From: Actinomadura nitritigenes
GTDB lineage: Bacteria; Actinomycetota; Actinomycetes; Streptosporangiales; Streptosporangiaceae
DNA: 64,000 nt
Assembly (NCBI RefSeq): GCF_017573545.1
Contig: NZ_JAGEOK010000024.1
Location: 62,001-126,000 of the forward strand
Direction: 5' to 3'
Shown: positions 7,589-16,374 of the stretch, one piece after another
Position numbering within the stretch: the first letter of the stretch is position 1
How the letters are laid out: each line of letters opens with the position of its first letter
Position numbers and translations under genes: made by a program
The notes under the pieces: generated by a model
Database searches by the model: none
Seen by the model: the letters and a program-made list of their open reading frames with translations, nothing else
What the model was told of the DNA's origin: nothing

Positions 7589-8349
7589 CAGGGCTTCTCC
7601 TCGCGCGCCGGGACGTCCTCGTCCCCGCCCGCCGGGGAGGCGGTGCCGTCCTGCGCGGGCGCTTCGCCGCCGTCGCGCGGCGCGGCCTCGGGCGCCTTCG
7701 CGTCCCTCGCCGCGGGGGGCTCCTCGACGGCGGGCGGCTCGGCGGAGGGCCCGTCCGGCTCCCCGTCCCCGTCGCCGTCGCCGTCCTTGCCGGTCAGGCG
7801 CGTCCCGTCGATCTGGAGGCCGCGCGCCGCGAGGACGACGGCCAGCACGCCGCCGCAGACGATGGCCGAGTCCGCCAGGTTGAACACCGGGTAGTGCGGG
7901 AACTCGATCCAGTCGACGACGTGGCCCTTCAGCGGGGCCGGGGCACGGAACAGCCGGTCGAGCAGGTTGCCGATCGCGCCGCCGAGCAGCAGCCCCAGGC
8001 AGACCGCCCAGGGCAGGCTGCGCAGGTTGCGGGCCGTCCGCAGGATCGCCACCACCACGCCGCAGGCGATCACGGTGAAGACGATCGTGTAGCCGGTGCC
8101 GATCGAGAACGCTGCACCGCTGTTGCGGGTCTCGCGCAGCGTGAGCAGCCCGCCGAGCAGCCGGACCGGCGCCCGGTCCTGCAGCGTGGCCACCACGATG
8201 GTCTTGGACACGATGTCGGCGGCGAGCGCGGCCAGGGCCACGGCGATCAGCACGCCGACGCGGCGCGGCCGGGGAGATCCCGTGGATTCCCCGGCCCCTC
8301 CGTCAGGGTTCGTTTGGTCGCTCAGCGACGTTCCTCGCGTTGTTTGCAT
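7588..8349 (-). CDS. lspA: lipoprotein signal peptidase LspA (signal peptidase II)
   Basis: An aspartic membrane protease that removes the signal peptide from lipid-modified prolipoproteins. The ATG at 8349 gives 253 residues and overlaps the end of the dksA-like gene by 28 bases; no better in-frame start exists before the first helix. Four membrane helices are seen. The conserved ETRNSGAAFSIG and the catalytic aspartates in HVVDWIEFP and FNLADSAIV are present. After the last helix there is an unusual tail of about 80 residues rich in Asp, Glu, Pro and Ala, predicted to face the cytoplasm. Core assignment is secure; the tail has no known role. Confidence 0.96.
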   Translation of the reverse strand: MQTTRGTSLSDQTNPDGGAGESTGSPRPRRVGVLIAVALAALAADIVSKTIVVATLQDRAPVRLLGGLLTLRETRNSGAAFSIGTGYTIVFTVIACGVVVAILRTARNLRSLPWAVCLGLLLGGAIGNLLDRLFRAPAPLKGHVVDWIEFPHYPVFNLADSAIVCGGVLAVVLAARGLQIDGTRLTGKDGDGDGDGEPDGPSAEPPAVEEPPAARDAKAPEAAPRDGGEAPAQDGTASPAGGDEDVPAREEKP

Positions 8350-9020
8350 GTCACACACAGGGTCGCACGCGGGAAGACCTGGAGGCGCGCCTTGCCGATC
8401 GGTTCGACGCACGACTCGCAGATCCCGTACGTGCCGGCTTCCATTCGCTGGACGGCCCGCTCGATCTGGGCCAGAAGGTCCTGTGAATTGTATGCGAGCG
8501 CCAGCTCGTGCTCGCGCTCGTAGGTCTTGGCGCCCGCGTCGGCCTGGTCGTCGCCGGCGCCCTCGCTGATGTCGCCCTCGGCGATCTGCACCGCGGACGC
8601 CGCGATCTCCTCGCGCAGCGTGACGATCTGCTCCTCCAGGCCGGCCCGCACCTCGGCGAGCTCCTCGGCCGTCCAGTGCCCCTCGCCCGCGCGGACGGGC
8701 AGGTCCGCGGCCTTCGCCGCGACTGCCTTGCCCCCGCCCGTCCCGGCGGCCTTGCCAGAACCCGCCGGGGCCTTCCCCGCGGCGCGCTTGGCGGTGGGCT
8801 TGGCGGTGGGCTTGGCCGCGGGCTTGGCCGCCCGGGAGCCGCCGGCGGACCTGGCCGCGGCCGCCGTCCCCCCCGGCTTCTCGGCCGCGGGCGCCTTCGC
8901 CGAGCCCTGCCGCGCGCTCCGGCCCTTCTTGCCGGCGGGCGCCGTCCTCGCGGAGGACCCCGTCTCGCCGGACGGCACCGTCTCCCCGGAGGGCACCGTG
9001 CCCTTTCCCGCGCCGGCCAT
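8322..9020 (-). CDS. TraR/DksA-family zinc-finger protein with basic N-terminal tail
   Basis: A 232-residue protein from the ATG at 9020, chosen because GAGGAGG lies six bases upstream; an upstream ATG at 9068 lacks such a site. The last 110 residues are a DksA/TraR-like coiled coil and zinc finger (GICESCVEPIGKARLQ and ATLCVTCKQREE, a CxxC...CxxC pair). The first 110 residues are low-complexity, rich in Ala, Lys and Pro (AAKPTAKPTAKRAAGKAP), and resemble the tails of nucleic-acid-binding actinobacterial proteins. A role in modulating RNA polymerase is inferred from the family. It heads the lspA operon. Confidence 0.88.
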   Translation of the reverse strand: MAGAGKGTVPSGETVPSGETGSSARTAPAGKKGRSARQGSAKAPAAEKPGGTAAAARSAGGSRAAKPAAKPTAKPTAKRAAGKAPAGSGKAAGTGGGKAVAAKAADLPVRAGEGHWTAEELAEVRAGLEEQIVTLREEIAASAVQIAEGDISEGAGDDQADAGAKTYEREHELALAYNSQDLLAQIERAVQRMEAGTYGICESCVEPIGKARLQVFPRATLCVTCKQREERR

Positions 9021-9063
9021 GGTGGCCTCCTCAGCGCTGATCGCCTCGACAGGCAGTGCGGGC

Positions 9064-9094
9064 AGCATAAGTCCCCTTTCGCGGGCCGGGTAAA
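9064..9094 (-). promoter_or_regulatory. candidate promoter of the dksA-like/lspA operon
   Basis: On the minus strand TTTACC (9089-9094) and TATGCT (9064-9069) are separated by 19 bases. A perfect 15-base palindrome, GGTCGGT-T-ACCGACC (9102-9116), lies just upstream of the -35 box and could bind a regulator. Confidence 0.45.
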
Positions 9095-9252
9095 CACCCT
9101 GGGTCGGTTACCGACCGCTTATGCCCGGGGCCCGCTCACAAGGAAACTCCACTGAATAGCAGGAGATCGCAAAGGAAGCTCATCACCGGGGTCAGGCACC
9201 GGCGAGCCCCCGCGGGACGGGCCGGCGGGAAGAGGACGGTGGCCGCGTGCGT

Positions 9253-9258
9253 TAGAGT
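9253..9258 (+). promoter_or_regulatory. candidate -10 box for the ileS T-box transcript
   Basis: TAGAGT fits the actinobacterial TANNNT -10 pattern and is placed just before the first paired elements of the T-box leader. No good -35 hexamer is seen at the usual distance. The stretch 9117-9245 shows nothing else that I can identify. Confidence 0.4.
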
Positions 9259-9264
9259 CGGGGC

Positions 9265-9577
9265 AGCAGTCTTGTGGCAGGCGCTGATGGGGACACCTGC
9301 CGCCGAACGCGGCCATGAGCGACCCGGGGACGGTGCGAGCCCGGGGGCGAGCCCGGCGGCCTGATCACCCCGGAGCCGCCGGAAGAACCGTCCCGGGCGT
9401 CCCCCGTCCGAGGCCCAGTAGACCCGGCAGCCGAGACTCGAACGAAGCGGGCCGCGCATGTCCGGGCGACCGGGCCGCGCGGTCAAGGAGGGTGGTACCG
9501 CGGGTCCCCGCTCGGCCGGTCCGGGCAGGCGTCTCGTCCCTCCGGTCCACGTGCAGGTTCACGCGTCGATCCGGAGG
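9265..9577 (+). promoter_or_regulatory. translational T-box riboswitch (Ile)
   Basis: The T-box signature AGGGTGGTACCGCGG is at 9489-9503; its TGGT would pair with the ACCA end of uncharged tRNA-Ile. A candidate Ile specifier ATC is at 9364-9366, followed by a conserved-looking CCGGAGCCGCCGGAAGAAC region. Control appears translational: CCCTCC (9538-9543) can pair with GGAGGG (9487-9492) in the antisequestrator. Alternatively CCTCCGG (9539-9545) pairs with CCGGAGG (9571-9577), which contains the ribosome site of ileS. The two pairings exclude each other. The short stem I fits the actinobacterial ileS T-box type. Confidence 0.9.
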
Positions 9578-9586
9578 TCCCTCGAA

Positions 9587-12500
9587 GTGAGCCGTAGTTT
9601 CCGGCCGCTGCCCGCGCAGGTCGATCTGCCCGCCATGGAGCGGGACATGCTGCGCCGCTGGCGGGAGAGCAAGGTCTTCGAGCGGTCCCTGGAGCGCACC
9701 GCGTCCGGGACCCCCTGGGTCTTCTACGAGGGCCCGCCCACCGCGAACGGCATGCCCGGCGTCCACCACGTCGAGGCGCGCGTGTTCAAGGACATCTTCC
9801 CGCGCTTCAAGACCATGAAGGGCTACCACGTCCCCCGGAAGGCCGGCTGGGACTGCCACGGCCTGCCCGTCGAGGTCGCCGTGGAGAAGGAGCTCGGCCT
9901 CACCGGCAAGAAGGACATCGAGGAGTACGGCGTCGCGGAGTTCAACGACCGCTGCCGCGAATCGGTCCTGCGCCACGTGGACGCGTTCGAAGAGATGACC
10001 GAGCGCATGGGGTACTGGGTCAACACCGACCAGGCGTACCGGACGATGGACCCCGAGTACGTCGAGGCCGTCTGGTGGTCCCTGAAGCAGGTCTTCGACA
10101 AGGGCCTGCTGTTCCGCGACTTCCGCATCACCCCGTACTGCCCGCGCTGCGGCACGGGCCTGTCCGACCACGAGCTGGGCCAGCCCGGCGGGTACGAGAC
10201 GGTGTCGAGCCCGTCGGTGTACGTGCGGATGCCCGTCACGTCCGGTCCCCTCGCCGAGATGGGCGCCGCGCTGCTGATCTGGACGACGACGCCGTGGACG
10301 CTGGTGTCCAACACCGCCGTGGCCGTCCACCCGGACGTCACCTACGTCGCCGCCCGCCCCGCCGGGTCGGACGAGATCCTCGTGGTGGCCGAGCCGCTCG
10401 TCGACCAGGTCCTCGGCGAGGGGGCCGAGCGCCTCGCGACCTACCAGGGCCGCGAGCTGGAGCGCACCACCTACCGGCGGCCGTTCGAGCTCGTCGACAT
10501 CCCGGACGCGCACTACGTCGTGCTCGGCGACTACGTGACCGTCGAGGACGGCACCGGGCTCGTCCACCAGGCGCCCGCGTTCGGCGCGGACGACATGACC
10601 GTCTGCAAGAACTACGGCATGCCGATCGTCAACCCGATCGGGCCGGACGGCCGCTTCCTGCGCGAGGTGCCCCTCGTCGGGAACAAGTTCTTCAAGGACG
10701 CCGACGAGCCGCTCACCGACGACCTGCGCGCGCGCGGGCTGCTCTACCGCGGCGGCCACTTCGAGCACAGCTACCCGCACTGCTGGCGCTGCCACACGCC
10801 CCTGCTGTACTACGCGCTCCCCGCCTGGTACATCCGCACCACGCAGATCAAGGACCGGCTGCTCGAGGAGAACGAGAAGACGAACTGGTTCCCCGAGACC
10901 GTCAAGACGGGCCGGTACGGCGAGTGGCTGCGCAACAACGTCGACTGGTCGCTGTCCCGCAGCCGCTACTGGGGCACGCCCCTGCCGCTGTGGGTGTGCG
11001 GCGCCGACGAGGACCACATCACCTGCGTCGGCTCCCTCAAGGAACTGGGCGAGCTGGCCGGGAGCGACATGTCCTCGCTCGACCCGCACCGCCCCTACGT
11101 CGACGACGTCACGTTCCCGTGCCCGCAGTGCGGCACCGAGGCCCGCCGCGTCCCGGACGTCATCGACGCCTGGTACGACTCGGGCTCCATGCCGTTCGCC
11201 CAGTGGGGTGCGCCGCACCGCAACAACGACGTCTTCGAGAACGCCTACCCCGCCCAGTACATCTGCGAGGCGCAGGACCAGACCCGCGGCTGGTTCTACT
11301 CCCTGATGGCCATCGGGACGCTGGTGTTCGACCGGTCGTCCTACGAGAACGTCCTGTGCCTGGGGCTGATCCTCGCCGAGGACGGCCGGAAGATGAGCAA
11401 GCACCTCGGCAACGTGCTGCGGCCCATCCCGCTGATGGACCAGCACGGCGCCGACGCGGTGCGCTGGTTCATGCTCGCCAGCGGCCTGCCGTGGGCGTCC
11501 CGCCGGGTCGGCCCCGGCCCCCTGGAGGAGATCGTCCGCAAGGTCCTGCTGACCTACTGGAACACCGCCTCCTTCTTCGTCCTGTACGCGAACGCGGCGC
11601 AGGCGCAGGGGAAGGCGTGGACGCCGGACCGGCTCGGTGAGGCCCCCGCGCCCGCCGACCGCCCCCTGCTGGACCGCTGGGCGCTCGCCGAGCTGCACCG
11701 CACCGTCCGGGAGGTGGACGCGTCGCTGGAGCAGTTCGACACCGCCCGGGCCGGGCGCCGCCTCGCCGAGTTCGTCGACGACCTGTCCAACTGGTACGTC
11801 CGGCGGTCCCGCCGCCGCTTCTGGGAGGGCCCCGAGACGGCCGAGGGCGCCGCGGCGTTCGCGACGCTCTACGAGTGCCTGGAGACCCTCACCCGGCTGA
11901 TGGCGCCGATGGTGCCGTTCATCACCGACCACGTGTGGGACGTCATCCGGCCCGAGGGCGGCCCCGAGTCGGTGCACCTCGCCGACTGGCCCACCGTGGA
12001 CGAGGACCTCCTCGACGCCGACCTCGGCGCCCAGATGGCGCTCGTCCGGCGGCTGGTCGAGCTCGGCCGGTCCGCGCGCGCCGCCAGCGGCGTCCGCACC
12101 CGCCAGCCGCTCGGCCGCGCCCTCGTCGGCGCCGCCGGGTGGGCGGGGCTGCCCGAGCAGCTGCGCGCCCAGATCGCCGAGGAGCTGAACGTCCAGGCGT
12201 TCGAGGAGCTGTCCTCGATCGGCGGCGACCTCGTCGAGTACGAGGTCAAGCCGAACTTCCGGGAGCTCGGCAAGCGGTACGCCAAGGACACCCCCAAGGT
12301 CGCCAAGGCCGTCACCTCCGCCGACCCCGCCGCGCTCGTGCACGCGCTGCGCGACACCGGCGCCGCCGAGGTCGACGCCGAGGGCGTCGGCGCGGTGAGC
12401 CTGTCCCCCGGCGACGTCATCGTCACCGAACGGCCGCGCAGCGGCTGGGCCGTGGAGAGCGCCGCGGGCGAGACCATCGCCCTCGACCTCACCGTCACCG

Positions 12501-12763
12501 CCGAGCTGCGCCGCGCCGGGCTCGTCCGGGAGGCCGTCCGGCTCGTCCAGGAGGCCCGCAAGGCCGCCGGGCTGGACGTCACCGACCGCATCGAGCTGTG
12601 GTGGCAGGCCGCTGGAGACGACCTCGCCGAGGCGCTGCGCGCCCACGGCGACGAGGTCGGCGCCGAGGTCCTCGCCACGTCCGTCACCGAAGGCCGCCCC
12701 GAGGGTCTCACCGCGGGCCGGGACGACGAGCTCGGCCTGACGTACTGGCTCCGCAAATCCTAG
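9587..12763 (+). CDS. ileS: isoleucyl-tRNA synthetase, IleRS2 type
   Basis: Charges tRNA-Ile. The GTG at 9587 lies nine bases after GGAGG and gives 1058 residues, the long eukaryote-like IleRS2 form. The class I signature is not HIGH but GVHH (residues 58-61, bases 9758-9769), a swap of the first and third residues. KMSKHLGN is the KMSKS motif. Cys pairs at CPRCGTG, CWRCHTP and CPQC are visible, and WYDSGSMPFAQWG is in the catalytic core. A C-terminal anticodon-binding region follows. IleRS2 enzymes are known for low sensitivity to mupirocin. Expression is set by the T-box directly upstream. Confidence 0.98.
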   Translation: MSRSFRPLPAQVDLPAMERDMLRRWRESKVFERSLERTASGTPWVFYEGPPTANGMPGVHHVEARVFKDIFPRFKTMKGYHVPRKAGWDCHGLPVEVAVEKELGLTGKKDIEEYGVAEFNDRCRESVLRHVDAFEEMTERMGYWVNTDQAYRTMDPEYVEAVWWSLKQVFDKGLLFRDFRITPYCPRCGTGLSDHELGQPGGYETVSSPSVYVRMPVTSGPLAEMGAALLIWTTTPWTLVSNTAVAVHPDVTYVAARPAGSDEILVVAEPLVDQVLGEGAERLATYQGRELERTTYRRPFELVDIPDAHYVVLGDYVTVEDGTGLVHQAPAFGADDMTVCKNYGMPIVNPIGPDGRFLREVPLVGNKFFKDADEPLTDDLRARGLLYRGGHFEHSYPHCWRCHTPLLYYALPAWYIRTTQIKDRLLEENEKTNWFPETVKTGRYGEWLRNNVDWSLSRSRYWGTPLPLWVCGADEDHITCVGSLKELGELAGSDMSSLDPHRPYVDDVTFPCPQCGTEARRVPDVIDAWYDSGSMPFAQWGAPHRNNDVFENAYPAQYICEAQDQTRGWFYSLMAIGTLVFDRSSYENVLCLGLILAEDGRKMSKHLGNVLRPIPLMDQHGADAVRWFMLASGLPWASRRVGPGPLEEIVRKVLLTYWNTASFFVLYANAAQAQGKAWTPDRLGEAPAPADRPLLDRWALAELHRTVREVDASLEQFDTARAGRRLAEFVDDLSNWYVRRSRRRFWEGPETAEGAAAFATLYECLETLTRLMAPMVPFITDHVWDVIRPEGGPESVHLADWPTVDEDLLDADLGAQMALVRRLVELGRSARAASGVRTRQPLGRALVGAAGWAGLPEQLRAQIAEELNVQAFEELSSIGGDLVEYEVKPNFRELGKRYAKDTPKVAKAVTSADPAALVHALRDTGAAEVDAEGVGAVSLSPGDVIVTERPRSGWAVESAAGETIALDLTVTAELRRAGLVREAVRLVQEARKAAGLDVTDRIELWWQAAGDDLAEALRAHGDEVGAEVLATSVTEGRPEGLTAGRDDELGLTYWLRKS

Positions 12764-12768
12764 CGGAT

Positions 12769-12883
12769 CCCCTGGCGCGGTCGGAAGGCCGCGCCAGGGG
12801 GCCGTGCTCCTGGAACTCCCGTCACGGCCGGCGGGCGTTTCCCCGGCTCCGCCGAAGCCGCCCGGGGAAACGGCCCGCCGGCC
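12769..12883 (+). terminator. tandem hairpins after ileS
   Basis: The first hairpin is a perfect 12-bp stem (12769-12780 with 12789-12800). The second is a much longer imperfect stem (12826-12846 with about 12862-12883, one bulged base). Neither ends in a U-run. Together they isolate ileS from the next gene on the same strand. Confidence 0.65.
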
Positions 12884-12940
12884 GTCGCGCGTTTTCGCGA
12901 CACATCGCGTTTGGGTTGTCGCGTTTGCGATGATGGTCCC

Positions 12941-13720
12941 GTGAACCTTCCCGAGCAGCCCTCCGAGCCCGGTTCCCCCGCGCGCATGCGCGCCTCGGAC
13001 GCCGACCGCGACCAGGTCGCCGACCGTCTGCGCGAGGCCCTCGCGGAGGGGCGCATCACGCCGGAGGAGCACGCCGAGCGCATCGACGCCGTCTACCGGG
13101 CCAAGACCTACGCCGACCTCGACCCGCTCCTCGCCGACCTGCCGTCCGAGCAGGCGCCGCGGCCCAAGGTGCGGCTGCACAAGGACGAGGCGCCGCTGCC
13201 GCCGCCCGTCCCGCAGTCGCCCAACCTCGTGGCGGTCTTCAGCGGGGTGACCCGCCGGGGACGCTGGCTCGTCGAGCCGACCACCAACGTCTCGTGCGTG
13301 TTCGGCGGCGTCGACCTGGACTTCCGCCAGGCCGTCCTGAGCCAGGGCGAGGTCACCGTGAACGTCAGCTGCCTCTTCGGCGGCATCGACATCACGGTGC
13401 CGCCCGGCGTGCGGGTGACCAGCTCCGCCGCGATGGTGTTCGGCGGCGCCGACCTGCCCGACGACGTCACCGACCCGGACGCGCCGCTGATCAGGCTCAC
13501 CGGCATGGTGATCTTCGGCGGGATCAACGTGCACCGCCGCGAGGCCGGCGAGCGGCCCTCCCGGCGCGACCGGCACCTGGAACGCCACCGGCGGCACCTG
13601 GAGCGGATGGAGGAGCACCACGAGCGGATGCTGGAGCGCCACTCGGACGTGCACCGCCGCCGCGACGAGCGCCGCGACCGCCTCCGCGAGCTCCGCGCCG
13701 AACGCCGCCGCCACCGCTGA
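12941..13720 (+). CDS. DUF1707 / LiaF-like C-terminal domain protein
   Basis: A 259-residue cytoplasmic protein from the GTG at 12941; an ATG at 12986 is an alternative. Residues about 15-70 form a DUF1707 (SHOCT-like) domain, MRASDADRDQVADRLREA...LDPLLADLP. Residues about 95-200 hold repeated FGGVDL/FGGIDI/FGGADL/FGGINV turns of a beta-helix like the C-terminal domain of LiaF-type cell-envelope stress proteins. The last 55 residues are a highly charged Arg/His/Glu helix (RRHLERMEEHHERM). In Firmicutes LiaF acts with a two-component system; no such partner is next to this gene, so the role is unknown. Confidence 0.85.
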   Translation: MNLPEQPSEPGSPARMRASDADRDQVADRLREALAEGRITPEEHAERIDAVYRAKTYADLDPLLADLPSEQAPRPKVRLHKDEAPLPPPVPQSPNLVAVFSGVTRRGRWLVEPTTNVSCVFGGVDLDFRQAVLSQGEVTVNVSCLFGGIDITVPPGVRVTSSAAMVFGGADLPDDVTDPDAPLIRLTGMVIFGGINVHRREAGERPSRRDRHLERHRRHLERMEEHHERMLERHSDVHRRRDERRDRLRELRAERRRHR

Positions 13721-13721
13721 C

Positions 13722-13748
13722 GCCCGCCCCCGGACGACGGGGGCGGGC
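13722..13748. terminator. bidirectional hairpin
   Basis: GCCCGCCCCC pairs perfectly with GGGGGCGGGC over a seven-base loop between two convergent genes. Confidence 0.65.
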
Positions 13749-13813
13749 ACCGGACGGCGGCCACGCCGCCGGGCGGGCCCGTCTCGCGGCGGGCGCGGGA
13801 AGGTGCCGGGACG

Positions 13814-15253
13814 TCAGTCCCGCGCGTGCTCCCGGTCGGGCTGGCAGACGAGGCACGGGGTGCAGCCGCGGGCCTTGGCCTCGGCGCGCGACAGCGCCTC
13901 CAGGTCGTCCGCCTCGTCGCCGATGTCCTCGATGAGCGCGCAGTCGGTGCGGTGGTAGCGCTTCGTGCCGCTGAGGATGCGGACCTGCGGGCCGTCGTCG
14001 TCGGCGTCCGCGGTCTCGGCTGGCTCGGCGGGCTCGTCGAAGTCGTCGTCGGCGGGCTGCTCGTCCGCGGCGGGCTCGGCCGGAGCCGGGACGGCCGCGT
14101 CGTCGGCGTCGCGGGGACGCGGAGCGGCCGCCTCGCCCAGGTTGAGCGGGTCGGAGCCGAAGTCGGTGGTCACGTCGGTCGGCCCGGATCCGGCCGCGGC
14201 GGGCCTCTCGTCCTCGTGGGCGACCTCCCGCTCCGGCTCCGGCTCACGCGCCGGCGGCTCGGGCGTCTCGGCCGCCTGCGCCTCGCCGGCGGGCTCCTCG
14301 GCCGGCTCGGGCTCCCGCGGTGGCAGGCCGGCGACGGGGATGTCCGTCAGCGTCGGCCCGGCGGGGCTGCGGAACGAGGCGGGGGCGCTCTCCGGCTCCG
14401 GGTCGGGATCGGCGGGCGAGGACGACCAGGCGGACGGCACGCGGCCGGACGGCGCCTCCTCGTGGCGCCCGGCCGACGGGCGGTCGTGCTCGGGCCCGCC
14501 CGGCTCCGGGACGCGGGGGATCTCCGTCGTCGGGCCGAAGGCCGCGGGCGCGGGGTGCGGTGCGGAGGGAGCGGCGTGCGCGGGCTTGGCCAGCCCCGCC
14601 AGGCCGCCCTCCGAACCGGCCGCGGAGCGCTCCATGCCGGGCTTGGTGAGGTCGGGGCCGTCCGCGACCGTCCTGCCCGGGTCAGGTGACCCGGGTCCCG
14701 ACGCCGCGGCGCGCGCCGCCAGTGCGGTGTCGGGCATGCAGGCGGTGCAGGGGCTGAACCCCTCCTCCTTGGCCTCGGCGTAGGTGAGCTCCTCGGTGTC
14801 GCGCCCGGCGAGCTGCCGGCACGTGTCGAGGTGGTAGCGCTTCCGTCCGCGCACGACGAACACCAGGGCGTCGTCGGGCACGTCGACGGGCTGAACGGGG
14901 ATCTCGACCTCGTCGTCGGGATCGGCCGGGGCGTCCAGGGCCGGCCGGGTCGCCGCGGGGGCGCCGGACGCGCTCTTGGCCGCGGGCACCGGCGGAGCCG
15001 GCCGCGGGCGCTTGGCCTTCCTGCCCTTCCTGGCCGGCGTGCTGGGGGCCCCGGTGCCGAAGAGCTCCTTGCGGCGCAGGAACACCCCGATGGCCAGGCA
15101 CAGCGCGGAGACGATGCTGACGGCGATCGAGATGTAGATCACCACCAGCGCGTCCAGGCCGAAGACCTGTGCGCTGTCTCCGTTGCCGGCGACGATTCCC
15201 GCAACCAGCAGGGCGATCGCCGCCACCACGAGAACGCCACTCAGGATGATCAC
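13814..15253 (-). CDS. membrane-anchored protein with two Ada-like HxxxC...CxxC motifs
   Basis: I do not recognise this 479-residue protein by name. It has two N-terminal membrane helices (about residues 3-23 and 34-58). A first metal-type motif follows: KRYHLDTC with PCTAC (His141, Cys145, Cys169, Cys172). Then comes a 260-residue Pro/Glu/Ala-rich disordered stretch, and at the extreme C-terminus a second copy: KRYHRTDC with PCLVC (His434, Cys438, Cys467, Cys470). The YHxxxC...EAxxxGxxPCxxC layout resembles the zinc motif of Ada-type proteins. The GTG start has GGGGGAGA upstream. It lies after divIVA on the same strand, 139 bases away. No function is claimed. Confidence 0.8.
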   Translation of the reverse strand: MIILSGVLVVAAIALLVAGIVAGNGDSAQVFGLDALVVIYISIAVSIVSALCLAIGVFLRRKELFGTGAPSTPARKGRKAKRPRPAPPVPAAKSASGAPAATRPALDAPADPDDEVEIPVQPVDVPDDALVFVVRGRKRYHLDTCRQLAGRDTEELTYAEAKEEGFSPCTACMPDTALAARAAASGPGSPDPGRTVADGPDLTKPGMERSAAGSEGGLAGLAKPAHAAPSAPHPAPAAFGPTTEIPRVPEPGGPEHDRPSAGRHEEAPSGRVPSAWSSSPADPDPEPESAPASFRSPAGPTLTDIPVAGLPPREPEPAEEPAGEAQAAETPEPPAREPEPEREVAHEDERPAAAGSGPTDVTTDFGSDPLNLGEAAAPRPRDADDAAVPAPAEPAADEQPADDDFDEPAEPAETADADDDGPQVRILSGTKRYHRTDCALIEDIGDEADDLEALSRAEAKARGCTPCLVCQPDREHARD

Positions 15254-15392
15254 AGGGTCTCTCCCCCTCGTTCGGACCGCTCGGCTCCGGGCCGCCCTTC
15301 AGGCCCAGGTGTCACGCCGACGCCGCCGGGACGGCGGCGATGCCATCCTCGGCGCGGCGATCGGAACGACACTATCGCCTGCGGTGCCCGCG

Positions 15393-16325
15393 TCAGCGCC
15401 TCTCGTGCGGCGGGTTGTCACCGCCGCCGGAGTGGAACGCGCCGGTCGCCGAGTGCTGCACCTGCTGGGTGTGCTCGGCGGGCGACGGGAAGGTCGGCCC
15501 GGCGGGGTTGGAGCCGGCTCCGCCGTTGCGGTTCTCGCCGTGCGGCAGCGGGTTCTGCGGGCCCGGCTGCGGCGCGGGCTGCGGCGCCGGCGGCTGCGCC
15601 ATCGAGGGCGCCGCGCCCGGGACGGCGGCGAACGCGCCGGTCTCGGTGCTGCCGGCCTCCAGGTCGCGCAGCTGGCCCTCCAGGTAGACCTTCAGGCGGC
15701 TGCGGTACTCGCGCTCGAAGGCGCGCAGGTTGTCGACCTCGCGCTCGAGCTCCTCGCGCTGCTGCACGAGCGAGCCCATGACCTGGCGGTGGCGCTCCTG
15801 GGCGTCGCGGTCGAGGGCCTCGGCGCGGGACCGGGCCTCGCTGACGATCTGGTCGGCCTGCCGGCGGGCCTTGCCGAGGATCTCCTCGGCCTCGCGGCGG
15901 GCGCGGCCGAGCGTCTCGTCGGCCTCGCGGCGGGCGTCGGCGATCGCCTGGTCGGCGGTCTGCTGCGCCAGCGCCAGCACGCGCGCGGCGGTGTCCATGT
16001 TGTCCTCGCCCGTGGGCGCCGGCGCCATGCCGAGGCCGAGGGGGACGGGCTCCGGCTCGGGCTGCGGCTGCGGCTCGGGGCGGGGAGGCTCCGGGATCTT
16101 CTGAACGTCCGGCTTGGGCTCCACGATGGGGGCGGCCATGGCGGGGACCTTGCCACGGAGGCACTCGGCGAGCTTGGCCCGCAGCTCCTCGTTCTCCTGG
16201 ATGAGGCGGTCGAGCTCGGCCTCGACCTCGTCGAGGAAGGCGTCCACCTCCTCCTCGTCGTACCCCGGCCTCAGCCTGGTGGTACTGAACTGCTTGTTCC
16301 GCACATCGGCGGGTGTCAGCGGCAT
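15393..16325 (-). CDS. divIVA: DivIVA / Wag31 polar growth protein
   Basis: A coiled-coil cytoskeletal scaffold that marks hyphal tips and directs apical wall growth in actinomycetes. The 310-residue protein starts with the membrane-binding DivIVA domain (LTPADVRNKQFSTTRL, then EEEVDAFLDEVEAEL). A Pro/Glu linker follows (residues about 70-105), then a long coiled coil (about 110-220, AIADARREADETLGRARREA), and a Pro/Gly/Gln-rich tail. The ATG at 16325 has AAGGAG upstream. Position at the end of the dcw block beside yggT and sepF is standard. Confidence 0.96.
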   Translation of the reverse strand: MPLTPADVRNKQFSTTRLRPGYDEEEVDAFLDEVEAELDRLIQENEELRAKLAECLRGKVPAMAAPIVEPKPDVQKIPEPPRPEPQPQPEPEPVPLGLGMAPAPTGEDNMDTAARVLALAQQTADQAIADARREADETLGRARREAEEILGKARRQADQIVSEARSRAEALDRDAQERHRQVMGSLVQQREELEREVDNLRAFEREYRSRLKVYLEGQLRDLEAGSTETGAFAAVPGAAPSMAQPPAPQPAPQPGPQNPLPHGENRNGGAGSNPAGPTFPSPAEHTQQVQHSATGAFHSGGGDNPPHERR

Positions 16326-16374
16326 GTTCGTCTCCTTGGCGCGCTTGGAGTCTGTCCCAAAGGACGGTATCCGA

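Noticed and set aside
9365..13750. A very long minus-strand open frame (over 1400 codons) opposite ileS and the DUF1707 gene
   Set aside because: It is antisense to ileS, which has clear motifs; its translation is low-complexity Arg/Gly/Val/Leu sequence with no domain. Long spurious frames are expected at this GC content.
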